A stretch of 64,000 nt of DNA from JAAXGI01 sp963579625 (GTDB lineage: Bacteria; Gemmatimonadota; Gemmatimonadetes; Longimicrobiales; Gaopeijiaceae): assembly GCA_963579625.1 (NCBI GenBank), contig CAUZHN010000003.1:4949-68948 (forward strand). The letters are read 5' to 3'. The stretch's first letter is position 1; each line of letters opens with the position of its first letter. A model generated the notes under the pieces. That model did not search any database and was not told where the DNA came from. It saw nothing but the letters and a program-made list of their open reading frames with translations. Of the stretch, positions 25,271 to 33,487 are shown piece after piece. Both the position numbers and the translations under genes were made by a program.

Positions 25271-28036
25271 GTGGCTGAAGTCCTCCCAACACGATTGGAC
25301 CCCCGTTCGATCGAAGGACCGCTATACGCCCGTGCGGTCGAAAGGGGCACGTTCCACCTCCCCGCCTCCCGGATTCTCGAGGAGGGGTTAGATCCCTATG
25401 TGATTGTTATCCCGCCGCCGAACGTCACGGCGGTACTCCACATGGGTCACGGGCTGAATAATACGATCCAAGATGTCCTAATCCGGTGGAGGCGGATGCA
25501 GGGCAGAGGAGCGGTCTGGGTCCCCGGAACAGACCACGCCGGGATTGCCACGCAGAACGTGGTGGAGCGGCTTCTTGCGGACGAGGGTAAGACCCGTTTC
25601 GACATCGGCCGAGAGGCATTTGTGAAACGAGTCTGGTCGTTCGTCGAAGAGACTGGCGGCACGATCCTCGACCAACTTCGGGCGATTGGGGTGAGCTGTG
25701 ACTGGGAGAGGACCAGGTTCACACTGGATCCAGGGCTCTCGCGGGCTGTACGCGAGGTCTTCGTGCGACTCTACGACAAGGGCCTCATCTACCGGGGCGA
25801 GTACATCATCAACTGGTGCCCCCGTTGTTTGACAGCGCTCTCCAACGAGGAGGCCGAGAGGTTTGAGTCCCCGGGGAAGCTCCATAACCTCCGCTATCCA
25901 CTGGCAGAGAAAGCTGCGGACGCGGCAGAGGCGGCGAAGGAAGCCGGTGCTGACGCCCTCCAGCGGATGGAAGACGGAAGGTGGTGCCTGACGGTCTCCA
26001 CGACCCGACCGGAGACGATGCTAGGGGACACAGGAGTCGCCGTTCACCCGCACGACCAGCGGTACGCCCCATTGGTTGGGAAGCGGGTCATCCTTCCCCT
26101 GGCGGATCGTGAGATCCCGATCATAGCCGATGATTCGATCGAGACCGAGTTCGGCACCGGAATGGTGAAGGTCACCCCGGCCCATGATTCGAATGACTTC
26201 GAGATCGCCGGCCGGGCCGGACTCGAAATCCTGAACATCTTTACTCCGGAGGCCCGGACGAACGATTCAGTCCCGGAGCCCTTCAGGAATCTAGACCGAT
26301 TCGAGGTCAGAAAGTCAGTCGTCAAAGCCCTCTTGGAGCGTGGGTTGTACGCCGGATACGAGCCGCACGAATACTCAGTTCCCCACTGCTATCGCTGCGA
26401 CACGGTGGTGGAACCCCGCCTTTCGGAACAGTGGTTCGTTCGCATGACACCACTGGCCAAACCGGCCCTGCAGGCTTCCCGGGATGGGACTATCTCATTC
26501 CATCCAAGTCACTGGAAGAAGGTCTATGAGGACTGGCTTGAGAACATTCGGGACTGGTGTATCTCTCGGCAGCTCTGGTGGGGCCACCGAATTCCCGTCT
26601 GGTACTGTCGGGCAGAAGGGTGCGAGGAGGTGATGGTGCTCCGCGACGACCCTGAGATTTGCGTGAGTTGCGGATCAGCAGAAATCGAGCAGGACCGTGA
26701 CGTGCTGGATACCTGGTTCAGCTCCTGGCTCTGGCCGTTCTCCGTTTTCGGGTGGCCGGATGAGAGCCCGGACCTCAAAGCGTTCTATCCTGGACACGTT
26801 CTCGTCACGGGTCCAGATATCCTCTTCTTCTGGGTCGCCAGGATGATCATGTCCGGGTACGAGATCATGGGCCAACCTCCGTATCGGGACGTGTTCCTCA
26901 ACGGGATGGTCCGCGACGCGAAGGGTCGGAAAATGTCCAAATCCTTGGGTAACGGGATCGATCCTCTTGAGGTCGTCGATCGGTTCGGAGCGGATGCTCT
27001 TCGATTCACAGTACTCTCGATGTGCGGGGCCGGAACCGACATCCACCTCGATCACGAGGATCTGGAGGCCGCTTTTACGCCCGGGAGGAACTTCTCCAAC
27101 AAGCTCTGGAATGCGGGCAGGTTCACGATCATGTCTGTTGGGGACGGTCCGGTGAGTCCGCTCGAGGAAGTCTCCGGTAGGTTAGAGGTCGTGGACCGAT
27201 GGATCCTGTCCCGCCTCACGCGTACCACGCAGGAGATGACCGAGGGCTTGGAAAGGCTTCGCGTGCACGATGTCGTGGATCGCGCCTATCACTTCTTCTG
27301 GGGCGACTTCGCCGACTGGTACCTAGAGCTCTCCAAGGGCCGGCTGCGTGGGGATGACGGAGAGGACGCCCGCGAGGTATCTCGCGCGGTGCTTGTGTAT
27401 GTCTTCGATAGCATCCTCCGATTATTACATCCACTCGTGCCCTTCGTAACAGAGCACCTGTGGGATCGAATTCCGTGGCCAGAGGGTGCGGACCGGCCTG
27501 AGAGCCTGCCCGCCGCACCATGGCCTGAAGCGGAACCTGTGAAGGAGGATTTAGACGCAGAGGCCTCGATCACCCGCTTTCGGGAACTGGTCACTACGGT
27601 GCGTAGCCTCCGAAAGGAATACGGTGTGGGAGAAGGGGCTCGTGTGGCCTTGGTCCTCGGCGGTCTCTCCGCGGAACGACAGACTGAGCTTATAGGCGAA
27701 CGCGGAACGCTGGAACAAGTAGCCCGAGTGTCCGATCTGATTTTCGGGGAACCCGAGGAAAGAGGGGTTGGTGCTAGTGCTGTTCTGAAAGACGGGACTG
27801 AGCTGTTCATTCCCCTTGAGGGGCTACTGGACCTGGAGCAGGAGCGGCAGCGGCTTCGATCGGAGATCGGGCGGTTGGACGGGCAGGTCCGGGGAGCTGA
27901 GAAGAAGCTGGCGAATCCGAACTTCGTAGCGCGCGCGCCTGAGGATGTGGTCCAAAAGGAGCGGGACAAGGCCACCGTCTTCCGCCATCAACGGGCCAAG
28001 TTACTTCAAAAGCTTTCGGTGCTTGAAAGCTCGTGA
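25271..28036 (+). CDS. valS: Valine--tRNA ligase
   Basis: Class I aminoacyl-tRNA synthetase for valine. 921 residues. The HIGH box is HMGHG within IPPPNVTAVLHMGHGLNN; the KMSKS box is GRKMSKSLGNG. The CP1 editing domain carries TTRPETMLGDTGVAVHP. Cysteine pairs CYRC, CRAEGC and CVSC look like zinc-knuckle ligands. The C-terminal ~70 residues form the expected tRNA-binding coiled coil (LDLEQERQRLRSEIGRLDGQ). The start is GTG 25271. The stop overlaps the start of the next lipoprotein gene (GTGA). Confidence 0.96.
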   Translation: MAEVLPTRLDPRSIEGPLYARAVERGTFHLPASRILEEGLDPYVIVIPPPNVTAVLHMGHGLNNTIQDVLIRWRRMQGRGAVWVPGTDHAGIATQNVVERLLADEGKTRFDIGREAFVKRVWSFVEETGGTILDQLRAIGVSCDWERTRFTLDPGLSRAVREVFVRLYDKGLIYRGEYIINWCPRCLTALSNEEAERFESPGKLHNLRYPLAEKAADAAEAAKEAGADALQRMEDGRWCLTVSTTRPETMLGDTGVAVHPHDQRYAPLVGKRVILPLADREIPIIADDSIETEFGTGMVKVTPAHDSNDFEIAGRAGLEILNIFTPEARTNDSVPEPFRNLDRFEVRKSVVKALLERGLYAGYEPHEYSVPHCYRCDTVVEPRLSEQWFVRMTPLAKPALQASRDGTISFHPSHWKKVYEDWLENIRDWCISRQLWWGHRIPVWYCRAEGCEEVMVLRDDPEICVSCGSAEIEQDRDVLDTWFSSWLWPFSVFGWPDESPDLKAFYPGHVLVTGPDILFFWVARMIMSGYEIMGQPPYRDVFLNGMVRDAKGRKMSKSLGNGIDPLEVVDRFGADALRFTVLSMCGAGTDIHLDHEDLEAAFTPGRNFSNKLWNAGRFTIMSVGDGPVSPLEEVSGRLEVVDRWILSRLTRTTQEMTEGLERLRVHDVVDRAYHFFWGDFADWYLELSKGRLRGDDGEDAREVSRAVLVYVFDSILRLLHPLVPFVTEHLWDRIPWPEGADRPESLPAAPWPEAEPVKEDLDAEASITRFRELVTTVRSLRKEYGVGEGARVALVLGGLSAERQTELIGERGTLEQVARVSDLIFGEPEERGVGASAVLKDGTELFIPLEGLLDLEQERQRLRSEIGRLDGQVRGAEKKLANPNFVARAPEDVVQKERDKATVFRHQRAKLLQKLSVLESS

Positions 28037-29301
28037 TAATGCTACGCCGGGAAATCGCCGCGGTTGTCTCCATGGGGCTGCTGGCTGCGGGGTGTGCGCG
28101 CTCCCAGGCACCGCAGGGAGGCGCAGTCCCTGAGATTCCCCTGCAGGTTAGGGAGACGCGACCAGCGAACCTATCCTTTGTTGAGCCGTTCACGGGGTCG
28201 GTGGAGATCTGGTTCGACCGGACGGTCGCTGAGAACCTGACACAGGGGTCATCGAGGGACGCCGTCATCGTCTCACCCGCCAACAGCGAGATTGAGGTTC
28301 GTATGGGCGAGGACAGGATCGAGATTTCGATGGAGGGGGGGTTCCAGGCTGTCACGGTCTATCGAGTCACCGTGCTTCCTCGCTTCCAGGACCGTTTTCA
28401 GAATGCTATGGGAGCAGCCTTTGATCTCTTCTTCTCCACTGGGCCGGAGTTCGAGCCCAGTTTGGTCGCGGGGCTCATCTCGGACCGGCTTACCCTGGAC
28501 GCCGTCCGCGAAGCACGGGTGGACGTGATCTCAGCTGACGGAAACATCGTACAAACCGCTGTTGCCGATACGATGGGGATCTTCACTTTCCCCTATCTCC
28601 TCTCGGGGGTCTACACAGTCGTGGCATATGAAGATGACAATCGCGATGGAGAACCGGGGGTTGCGGAGACTCAGGACCTCGTTGGCGTGAGCGTTACACA
28701 GGGAGACACTTTGATCATCACCGATCTCGAGCTGCTTTCTCCCGATAGTACCGCAGCGGTTCTGAACGAGGCCGCTGTCCTCGACTCGACTGTGCTCCAG
28801 TTGAACTTCGATGATTATCTGGACCCTAACGAGCCGCTCGATGACGTTGAGGCTATAGTGGCTCCCGAGGACGGGGATCCTATCGAGGTCAGTGAAGTGA
28901 TCCACTCCGCCGAGTGGGAGGATCGACAGGCGGCGGGTGCTGAGCCTGGTCCAAACGCTGGCGATGTGGCCCCTCAGTCGGATTCAGTCGCCGTCGCCAA
29001 TGAGCTTCTCCTTCCCGTCCAGGATCTAGTGCTCGTTCTCTCGGATCCTCCTGTCCCAGATGAGATCTACGAGGTCCGGATCCAGGGCGTTCGGAACATC
29101 AACGGAGTTCCCGGCGGGGGTGGATCGGTGGATCTGATATGGGTGCCTAGTCCACCTCCGGACGAGGTGTCGCCCCCGAGTCCAGATGCTCCGGGCGGTG
29201 CCACCGCGCCAGCCGACTTTACCGCCGTACCCGGGGGGCTATCAGGAAGTCCGGCTGTACCTTCCGGCGGGACTCTCACCGGTGCCCAGCCCGGGGCGTA
29301 G
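28033..29301 (+). CDS. Lipoprotein with N-terminal bacterial Ig-like (Big_5-type) domain
   Basis: 422 residues; either GTG 28033 or ATG 28039 can start it. The lipobox is LLAAGC at about residues 16-21. The N-terminal mature part (about 40-140; SFVEPFTGSVEIWFDRTV through YRVTVLPRFQDRFQN) resembles the Big_5 domain found in outer-surface lipoproteins. A prealbumin-like unit follows (about 150-225; GIFTFPYLLSGVYTVVAYED). The C-terminal tail is Pro/Gly/Ala-rich and probably disordered. It is coupled to valS but is functionally unrelated to it; role unknown. Confidence 0.72.
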   Translation: MIMLRREIAAVVSMGLLAAGCARSQAPQGGAVPEIPLQVRETRPANLSFVEPFTGSVEIWFDRTVAENLTQGSSRDAVIVSPANSEIEVRMGEDRIEISMEGGFQAVTVYRVTVLPRFQDRFQNAMGAAFDLFFSTGPEFEPSLVAGLISDRLTLDAVREARVDVISADGNIVQTAVADTMGIFTFPYLLSGVYTVVAYEDDNRDGEPGVAETQDLVGVSVTQGDTLIITDLELLSPDSTAAVLNEAAVLDSTVLQLNFDDYLDPNEPLDDVEAIVAPEDGDPIEVSEVIHSAEWEDRQAAGAEPGPNAGDVAPQSDSVAVANELLLPVQDLVLVLSDPPVPDEIYEVRIQGVRNINGVPGGGGSVDLIWVPSPPPDEVSPPSPDAPGGATAPADFTAVPGGLSGSPAVPSGGTLTGAQPGA

Positions 29302-29461
29302 CGAAGCGTATTGTCTAAGGTGGTCGGGTCGGTTGACCCCGGTCCGTGAATCTAAATACCTTCTAGGGGTAATCAAAGATTATGGGGTCGAACCTGTGAA
29401 CTTAGCGACCACTGGAGGGGTATTGTGTTTGTCATCCCCTTTGAGTGGAGAGTGAGGGAGT

Positions 29462-29794
29462 ATGCAGATCCAGCTAACAGAGATTGCCTTGACCAAGGTG
29501 CAGTCCTTCATAGATGACCAGGGTCTCGGGCAGAATGCGGGGCTGCGGGTGGCCGTCTTACCTGGGGGTTGCTCGGGATTCCAGTATGGTCTAAACATCG
29601 AAGAAGCCCCAGAGGACGAGGACGAAGTTCTCAATCTGTCGCAGGGGATCCGGATCTTCGTGGACCCGTTCAGCGTCCAGTACCTAGAGGGAATAGAGAT
29701 CGATTACGCTACCTCCATGATGGGCTCCGGGTTCACCTTCAATAACCCTGCGGCAAGCGGCGGCTGTGGGTGCGGTAGCTCATTCACGGCTTGA
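29462..29794 (+). CDS. A-type iron-sulfur carrier (IscA/ErpA/HesB family)
   Basis: 110-residue carrier that hands Fe-S clusters to apo-proteins. The three conserved cysteines are in PGGCSGFQYGL (about residue 37) and the C-terminal GGCGCGSSF. The family pattern of LTExALxKVQxFI and the DPFSVQYLEG helix are present. A 160-bp leader precedes ATG 29462; I saw no clear regulatory site in it. The stop overlaps the start of the MBL hydrolase by 4 bp. Which A-type subgroup (IscA, ErpA, SufA) cannot be decided. Confidence 0.92.
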   Translation: MQIQLTEIALTKVQSFIDDQGLGQNAGLRVAVLPGGCSGFQYGLNIEEAPEDEDEVLNLSQGIRIFVDPFSVQYLEGIEIDYATSMMGSGFTFNNPAASGGCGCGSSFTA

Positions 29795-30482
29795 CTCTTC
29801 AGCCGCTCGGCTCAGATCAACCGCAGCTCCTTGAGGTCCATCGATTCACCGGTGGGCCTTTTGTCGAAAATGGCTACCTAGTTCGGTGCACGGCCACTGA
29901 CCAGGTCGCGGTGGTTGACCCAGGTGCGTGCGCATCGGGAATGGTCGAGGTGTTGGAGCAGACAGGTTGGAGCGTGCAGGCGATCTACCTGACTCATGCC
30001 CACATTGACCACGTCGAGGGGATTCCCGTCATAAGGCGATTTACGGACGCACTGATCTATCTTCACCCGTTGGATCGCTCTATATACGACCGCGCTGAAG
30101 AGAGCGCGGCACGCTTCGGACTTGACCTTCGAGAGCAGCTCCCCCCCCCGACCGATCCTTGGCCCCCGGGGAGTCGGTTCCCGTTGGAGATCAGCAGCTG
30201 GAGGTTCGGTTCGCCCCGGGACATGCCCCGGGGCACGTTGTCCTCTATGCCCCGAAGTCTAACTTCGCCTTGGTCGGGGATGTGATCTTCAAGGCTTCGA
30301 TCGGTCGGACCGACCTGCCCGGCGGAGACTTTCAGGAGCTGATGGCATCCATTCGAAGTGAGGTGCTCACTCTTCCTGAAGATACGCGGCTCCTTACTGG
30401 GCATGGTGAGGAAACTACTGTTCGACAGGAGCGTCTGGGCAATCCGTTCCTCATCTCGCAGGTCCCGGGTGGGTTTGCATGA
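29791..30482 (+). CDS. MBL-fold (glyoxalase II-like) hydrolase, interrupted by a frameshift at a C9 tract
   Basis: Two frames together encode one YcbL/GloB-like metallo-beta-lactamase hydrolase of about 230 residues. The first (29791 onward) has LTHAHIDHVEGIPVI, the HxHxDH zinc motif. After the nine-C run at 30141-30149 it loses sense. The second frame (from about 30150 to 30482) supplies LAPGESVPVG, RFAPGHAPGHVVLY, LVGDVIFKASIGRTDLPGG and GHGEETTVRQE. Restoring one frame needs one extra C or two fewer. The interruption could be a true mutation, phase-variable slippage or an assembly error. It overlaps iscA at its start and purN at its end. Confidence 0.75.
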
Positions 30483-31285
30483 CAGTTCGGGTCGCCGTAT
30501 TCGCATCTGGACAGGGATCCAACTTCCAGGTTTTGGTGCAGTACGCTTCAGGGACGGGTACGCAGTCGGCTGAGCCTTCGGCTCGAAGTGCTTCGCCGGA
30601 GTGGGAGGTCGTTCTTCTCGTGACAGACAGGAAAGAGGCATATGCTCTCGAGCGTGCCCGTAATCTGGGGGTTGAGAGCGTCGTGGTCTCTCCCTCTACG
30701 GGACCCCAGGATTTTGGGGCCCGACTACTAACCGTCCTTGACAAGGCGAGGGTCGACATGGTCCTCAACGCGGGTTACTTGCGGCTTGTCCCTCCGTCAG
30801 TTGTTGAGCGGTACCACGGTCGGATGCTGAACCTGCATCCAGCGCTTCTTCCCTCCTTCGGAGGCAAGGGGATGTATGGGCGAAGGGTGCACGAGGCTGT
30901 GCTCGATGCGGGCGTTCGGCTTTCGGGTGTCACTGTGCACTTCGTGAATGAGGAGTTCGATCGTGGCCATATCCTGGCGCAATGGCCGGTGCCCGTGATT
31001 CCCGGCGACACTCCGGAAACGCTCGCGGCAAGGATTCACGACGTTGAGCATCGACTTTATCCGGCTGCTGCCGACCACCTTGCTCAGGCCATCATGGACG
31101 GTTCGGAACCCTCTGCGATTCCAGGACCTAGTGCCCGTTTCGATATCGCAGAGCATCTACTCAGCCCGACCGGAGTCCGCTCGGTGCACCGACGCGGTCA
31201 GTCCCAGCCAGGTTTCCCTCTCGATTGTGAGCCGATCCACCCCCGTGAACCGGAGGGCCCGAAGGATCCGGAATCACACTCATGA
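30479..31285 (+). CDS. purN: Phosphoribosylglycinamide formyltransferase
   Basis: Transfers formyl from 10-formyl-THF to GAR in purine synthesis. It begins VRVAVFASGQGSNFQVLV. The folate and catalytic elements are LNLHPALLPSFGGKGMYG (active-site Asn-x-His) and the later GVTVHFVNEEFDRGHILAQ with the conserved Asp. Its 268 residues exceed the usual ~210; the extra ~55 C-terminal residues are Pro/Arg/Ser-rich and probably unstructured. An ATGA overlap joins it to the MBL gene and another joins it to purH. Confidence 0.93.
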   Translation: MTVRVAVFASGQGSNFQVLVQYASGTGTQSAEPSARSASPEWEVVLLVTDRKEAYALERARNLGVESVVVSPSTGPQDFGARLLTVLDKARVDMVLNAGYLRLVPPSVVERYHGRMLNLHPALLPSFGGKGMYGRRVHEAVLDAGVRLSGVTVHFVNEEFDRGHILAQWPVPVIPGDTPETLAARIHDVEHRLYPAAADHLAQAIMDGSEPSAIPGPSARFDIAEHLLSPTGVRSVHRRGQSQPGFPLDCEPIHPREPEGPKDPESHS

Positions 31286-33015
31286 CCCGAGCTCGACGTG
31301 CCCTTCTATCAGTGTCTGACAAGACAGGAATCCAGAAATTTGGCCACTCCCTATATGAGCGGGGATTCGAAATTCTTTCTACGGGGGGAACTGCTCATGT
31401 GTTGCGCGAAGCCGGGTTGGAGGTCACAGATGTCGCGGAGGTAACCGGCCATTCAGAGATCATGGATGGCCGAGTCAAGACGCTCCATCCGGCCATACAC
31501 GGTCCTCTGCTGGCGCGCAGAGAAGTCTCCGGGGATATGGCGGCTTTAGAGGAGCGCGGGTACAAGACCATCGACCTGGTCGCCGTGAACCTCTACCCGT
31601 TCAGAGAGACTGTGGCTCAGGGCGATGTGCCGGTGGTTGACGCGATGACACAGGTGGACATCGGTGGACCCACCATGATCCGCGCTGCGGCTAAGAACTA
31701 CGAGCATGTGTGGGTGGTGATTGATCCCGCCGACTACGGCCGTGTGATTGAGGCGCTCGACGGGAACGGCGATAGCCAGGGGCTCAGAGGGGAACTCGCC
31801 CGAAAGGTGTTCAGTCACATGTCTGCTTACGATGCGGCGGTGGCCGGGTTCCTAGGTGAGAAGGATTCCGGAGGCACCCCCGCATCGGCGTCCATTCCTG
31901 GGACCGGCGCTGGATTTTCAGGAGAGGGTACGGTGCCGGACCGGTTGGAACTCCGTTACGAGGTGATATCCGAACTCCGCTACGGTGAGAATCCGGACCA
32001 GGCCGCCGCCTTCTATTCACCTGAGGGATCGGCGCTCAGCGGGGTCTCTTCCCTCCAGAAGCACCATGGGAAGGGGTTGTCATACAACAACCTTCTCGAC
32101 CTAGATGGGGCACTCTGTTCGCTCTCGCCCTTCGCCCTCTCGCCCCGTCCTGCGGTCTGCATCGTGAAACACACCACGCCGTGTGGGCTCGCAATTGGGA
32201 ACTCAGTCGAGGTAGCGTTTCTCCGCGCGTTGGCAACCGATCCGGTGAGTGCATTCGGGTCGGTCATCGCGATCAACCGAAGGGTGGATGTGGACGGCGC
32301 CAACGCGATCCGGAAGCTTTTCGTTGAGTGTGTGGTTGCCCCCGGGTTTACGGATGGAGCGATGGAGGTGCTCACGCAGAAGAGAAATATCCGGATTTTA
32401 AGCTTCCCTGATCACGATGAAGCTTCGCCGTCGATCCCGATCTCCGAAGATTCGCTCAAGGTGTTCGATGCCTCTTTGGGTAGGGACCGGGATGCGATGC
32501 GCACGGCTCGTTTCCTGGCCGCCCATGGGCGGGACCCTGAACCTCTCGTGGTCCGGGGGATCTACGGAGGGCTCCTGGCCCAGACACCACCCCTTCCCCC
32601 GTTCTTCGGGATTGAGGATCCGGAATGGAGGACCGTGACCGCACGAGAGGCGACATCGGGGGAGACAGAAGACCTCGCTTTTGCATGGGCCGCTGTCTAC
32701 GGGGTCAAGTCAAACGCGATCCTCCTCGCACGTGGCGGTGCCACTATCGGGATTGGAGCTGGTCAGATGTCGAGAATCGACGCATCCCGACTGGCAGTTC
32801 AGAAGGCTGCAGATGCAGGACTTGACCTTCAGGGGTGCGTGCTTGCCTCAGACGCCTTCTTCCCCTTTGCCGACGGTGTGGAAGCCGCGGCTGCAGCCGG
32901 CGTAAGAGCGATCATCCAGCCTGGCGGATCTATCCGGGACAAAGAGGTGATTGCGGCTGCTGACAAGGCCGGAATCGCAATGATCTTCACCGGACGACGT
33001 CTTTTCAGGCACTAA
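31282..33015 (+). CDS. purH: Bifunctional AICAR transformylase/IMP cyclohydrolase
   Basis: Carries out the last two steps of IMP synthesis. The N-terminal IMP cyclohydrolase (MGS-like) has RALLSVSDKTGIQKFG, STGGTAHVLREAGLEVTDV and HPAIHGPLLAR. The C-terminal AICAR transformylase has SYNNLLDLDGA, the catalytic KHTTPCGLAIG, and SDAFFPFADGVEAAAAAGV followed by IQPGGSIRD. 577 residues is slightly longer than the usual ~520; there is a Gly/Ser/Pro-rich insertion at about 196-220. It is coupled to purN, and a tRNA gene follows 75 bp downstream. Confidence 0.95.
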   Translation: MTRARRALLSVSDKTGIQKFGHSLYERGFEILSTGGTAHVLREAGLEVTDVAEVTGHSEIMDGRVKTLHPAIHGPLLARREVSGDMAALEERGYKTIDLVAVNLYPFRETVAQGDVPVVDAMTQVDIGGPTMIRAAAKNYEHVWVVIDPADYGRVIEALDGNGDSQGLRGELARKVFSHMSAYDAAVAGFLGEKDSGGTPASASIPGTGAGFSGEGTVPDRLELRYEVISELRYGENPDQAAAFYSPEGSALSGVSSLQKHHGKGLSYNNLLDLDGALCSLSPFALSPRPAVCIVKHTTPCGLAIGNSVEVAFLRALATDPVSAFGSVIAINRRVDVDGANAIRKLFVECVVAPGFTDGAMEVLTQKRNIRILSFPDHDEASPSIPISEDSLKVFDASLGRDRDAMRTARFLAAHGRDPEPLVVRGIYGGLLAQTPPLPPFFGIEDPEWRTVTAREATSGETEDLAFAWAAVYGVKSNAILLARGGATIGIGAGQMSRIDASRLAVQKAADAGLDLQGCVLASDAFFPFADGVEAAAAAGVRAIIQPGGSIRDKEVIAAADKAGIAMIFTGRRLFRH

Positions 33016-33090
33016 GTAGAATGGATCAGTCGGGAAGTCGCCAGTACAACCGGGCGGGGTCTGCTCGGAGGTGATATCTTTCGTCCGAAA

Positions 33091-33176
33091 GGAGGGGTGA
33101 CCGAGCGGCTATGGTACCGGTCTTGAAAACCGAGGTCAGGGTAACTCCTGCGTGGGTTCGAGTCCCACCCCCTCCG
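33091..33176 (+). tRNA. tRNA-Ser (anticodon UGA)
   Basis: 86-nt class II tRNA. The acceptor stem GGAGGGG (33091-33097) pairs with CCCCTCC (33169-33175), with discriminator G at 33176. The anticodon loop CTTGAAA places TGA at 33124-33126. The long variable arm and the T loop GGGTTCGAGTCCC are typical of tRNA-Ser. The 3' CCA is not encoded. Confidence 0.95.
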
Positions 33177-33487
33177 TTTGCTTTCAAGACACGCTGCCCG
33201 GGAAGGTCCAAGTTAGGATCGAGGATTCTCCGGGCGTCTATATACTGAATACTGAGTCACATATCTAAGTCAATGGATCAAGGACTGAAGCGCTGAAGTT
33301 CGCGGTGGAGGGTTACTGTATCTATAATGACGGCTTCGCGTCGTTGATGCAGTGCTGTAGTCGAGGAAGCGTGAGAGGAGCTGCCGGACAGAAGGGGAGA
33401 ACGTCTGACGAAGACAGTTCCCCGAAGTGGTTCGGGCGTTTCACGAGCGTTTCCTTGGCCATTCGGTTCCAAATACCAGGAGGGAAG

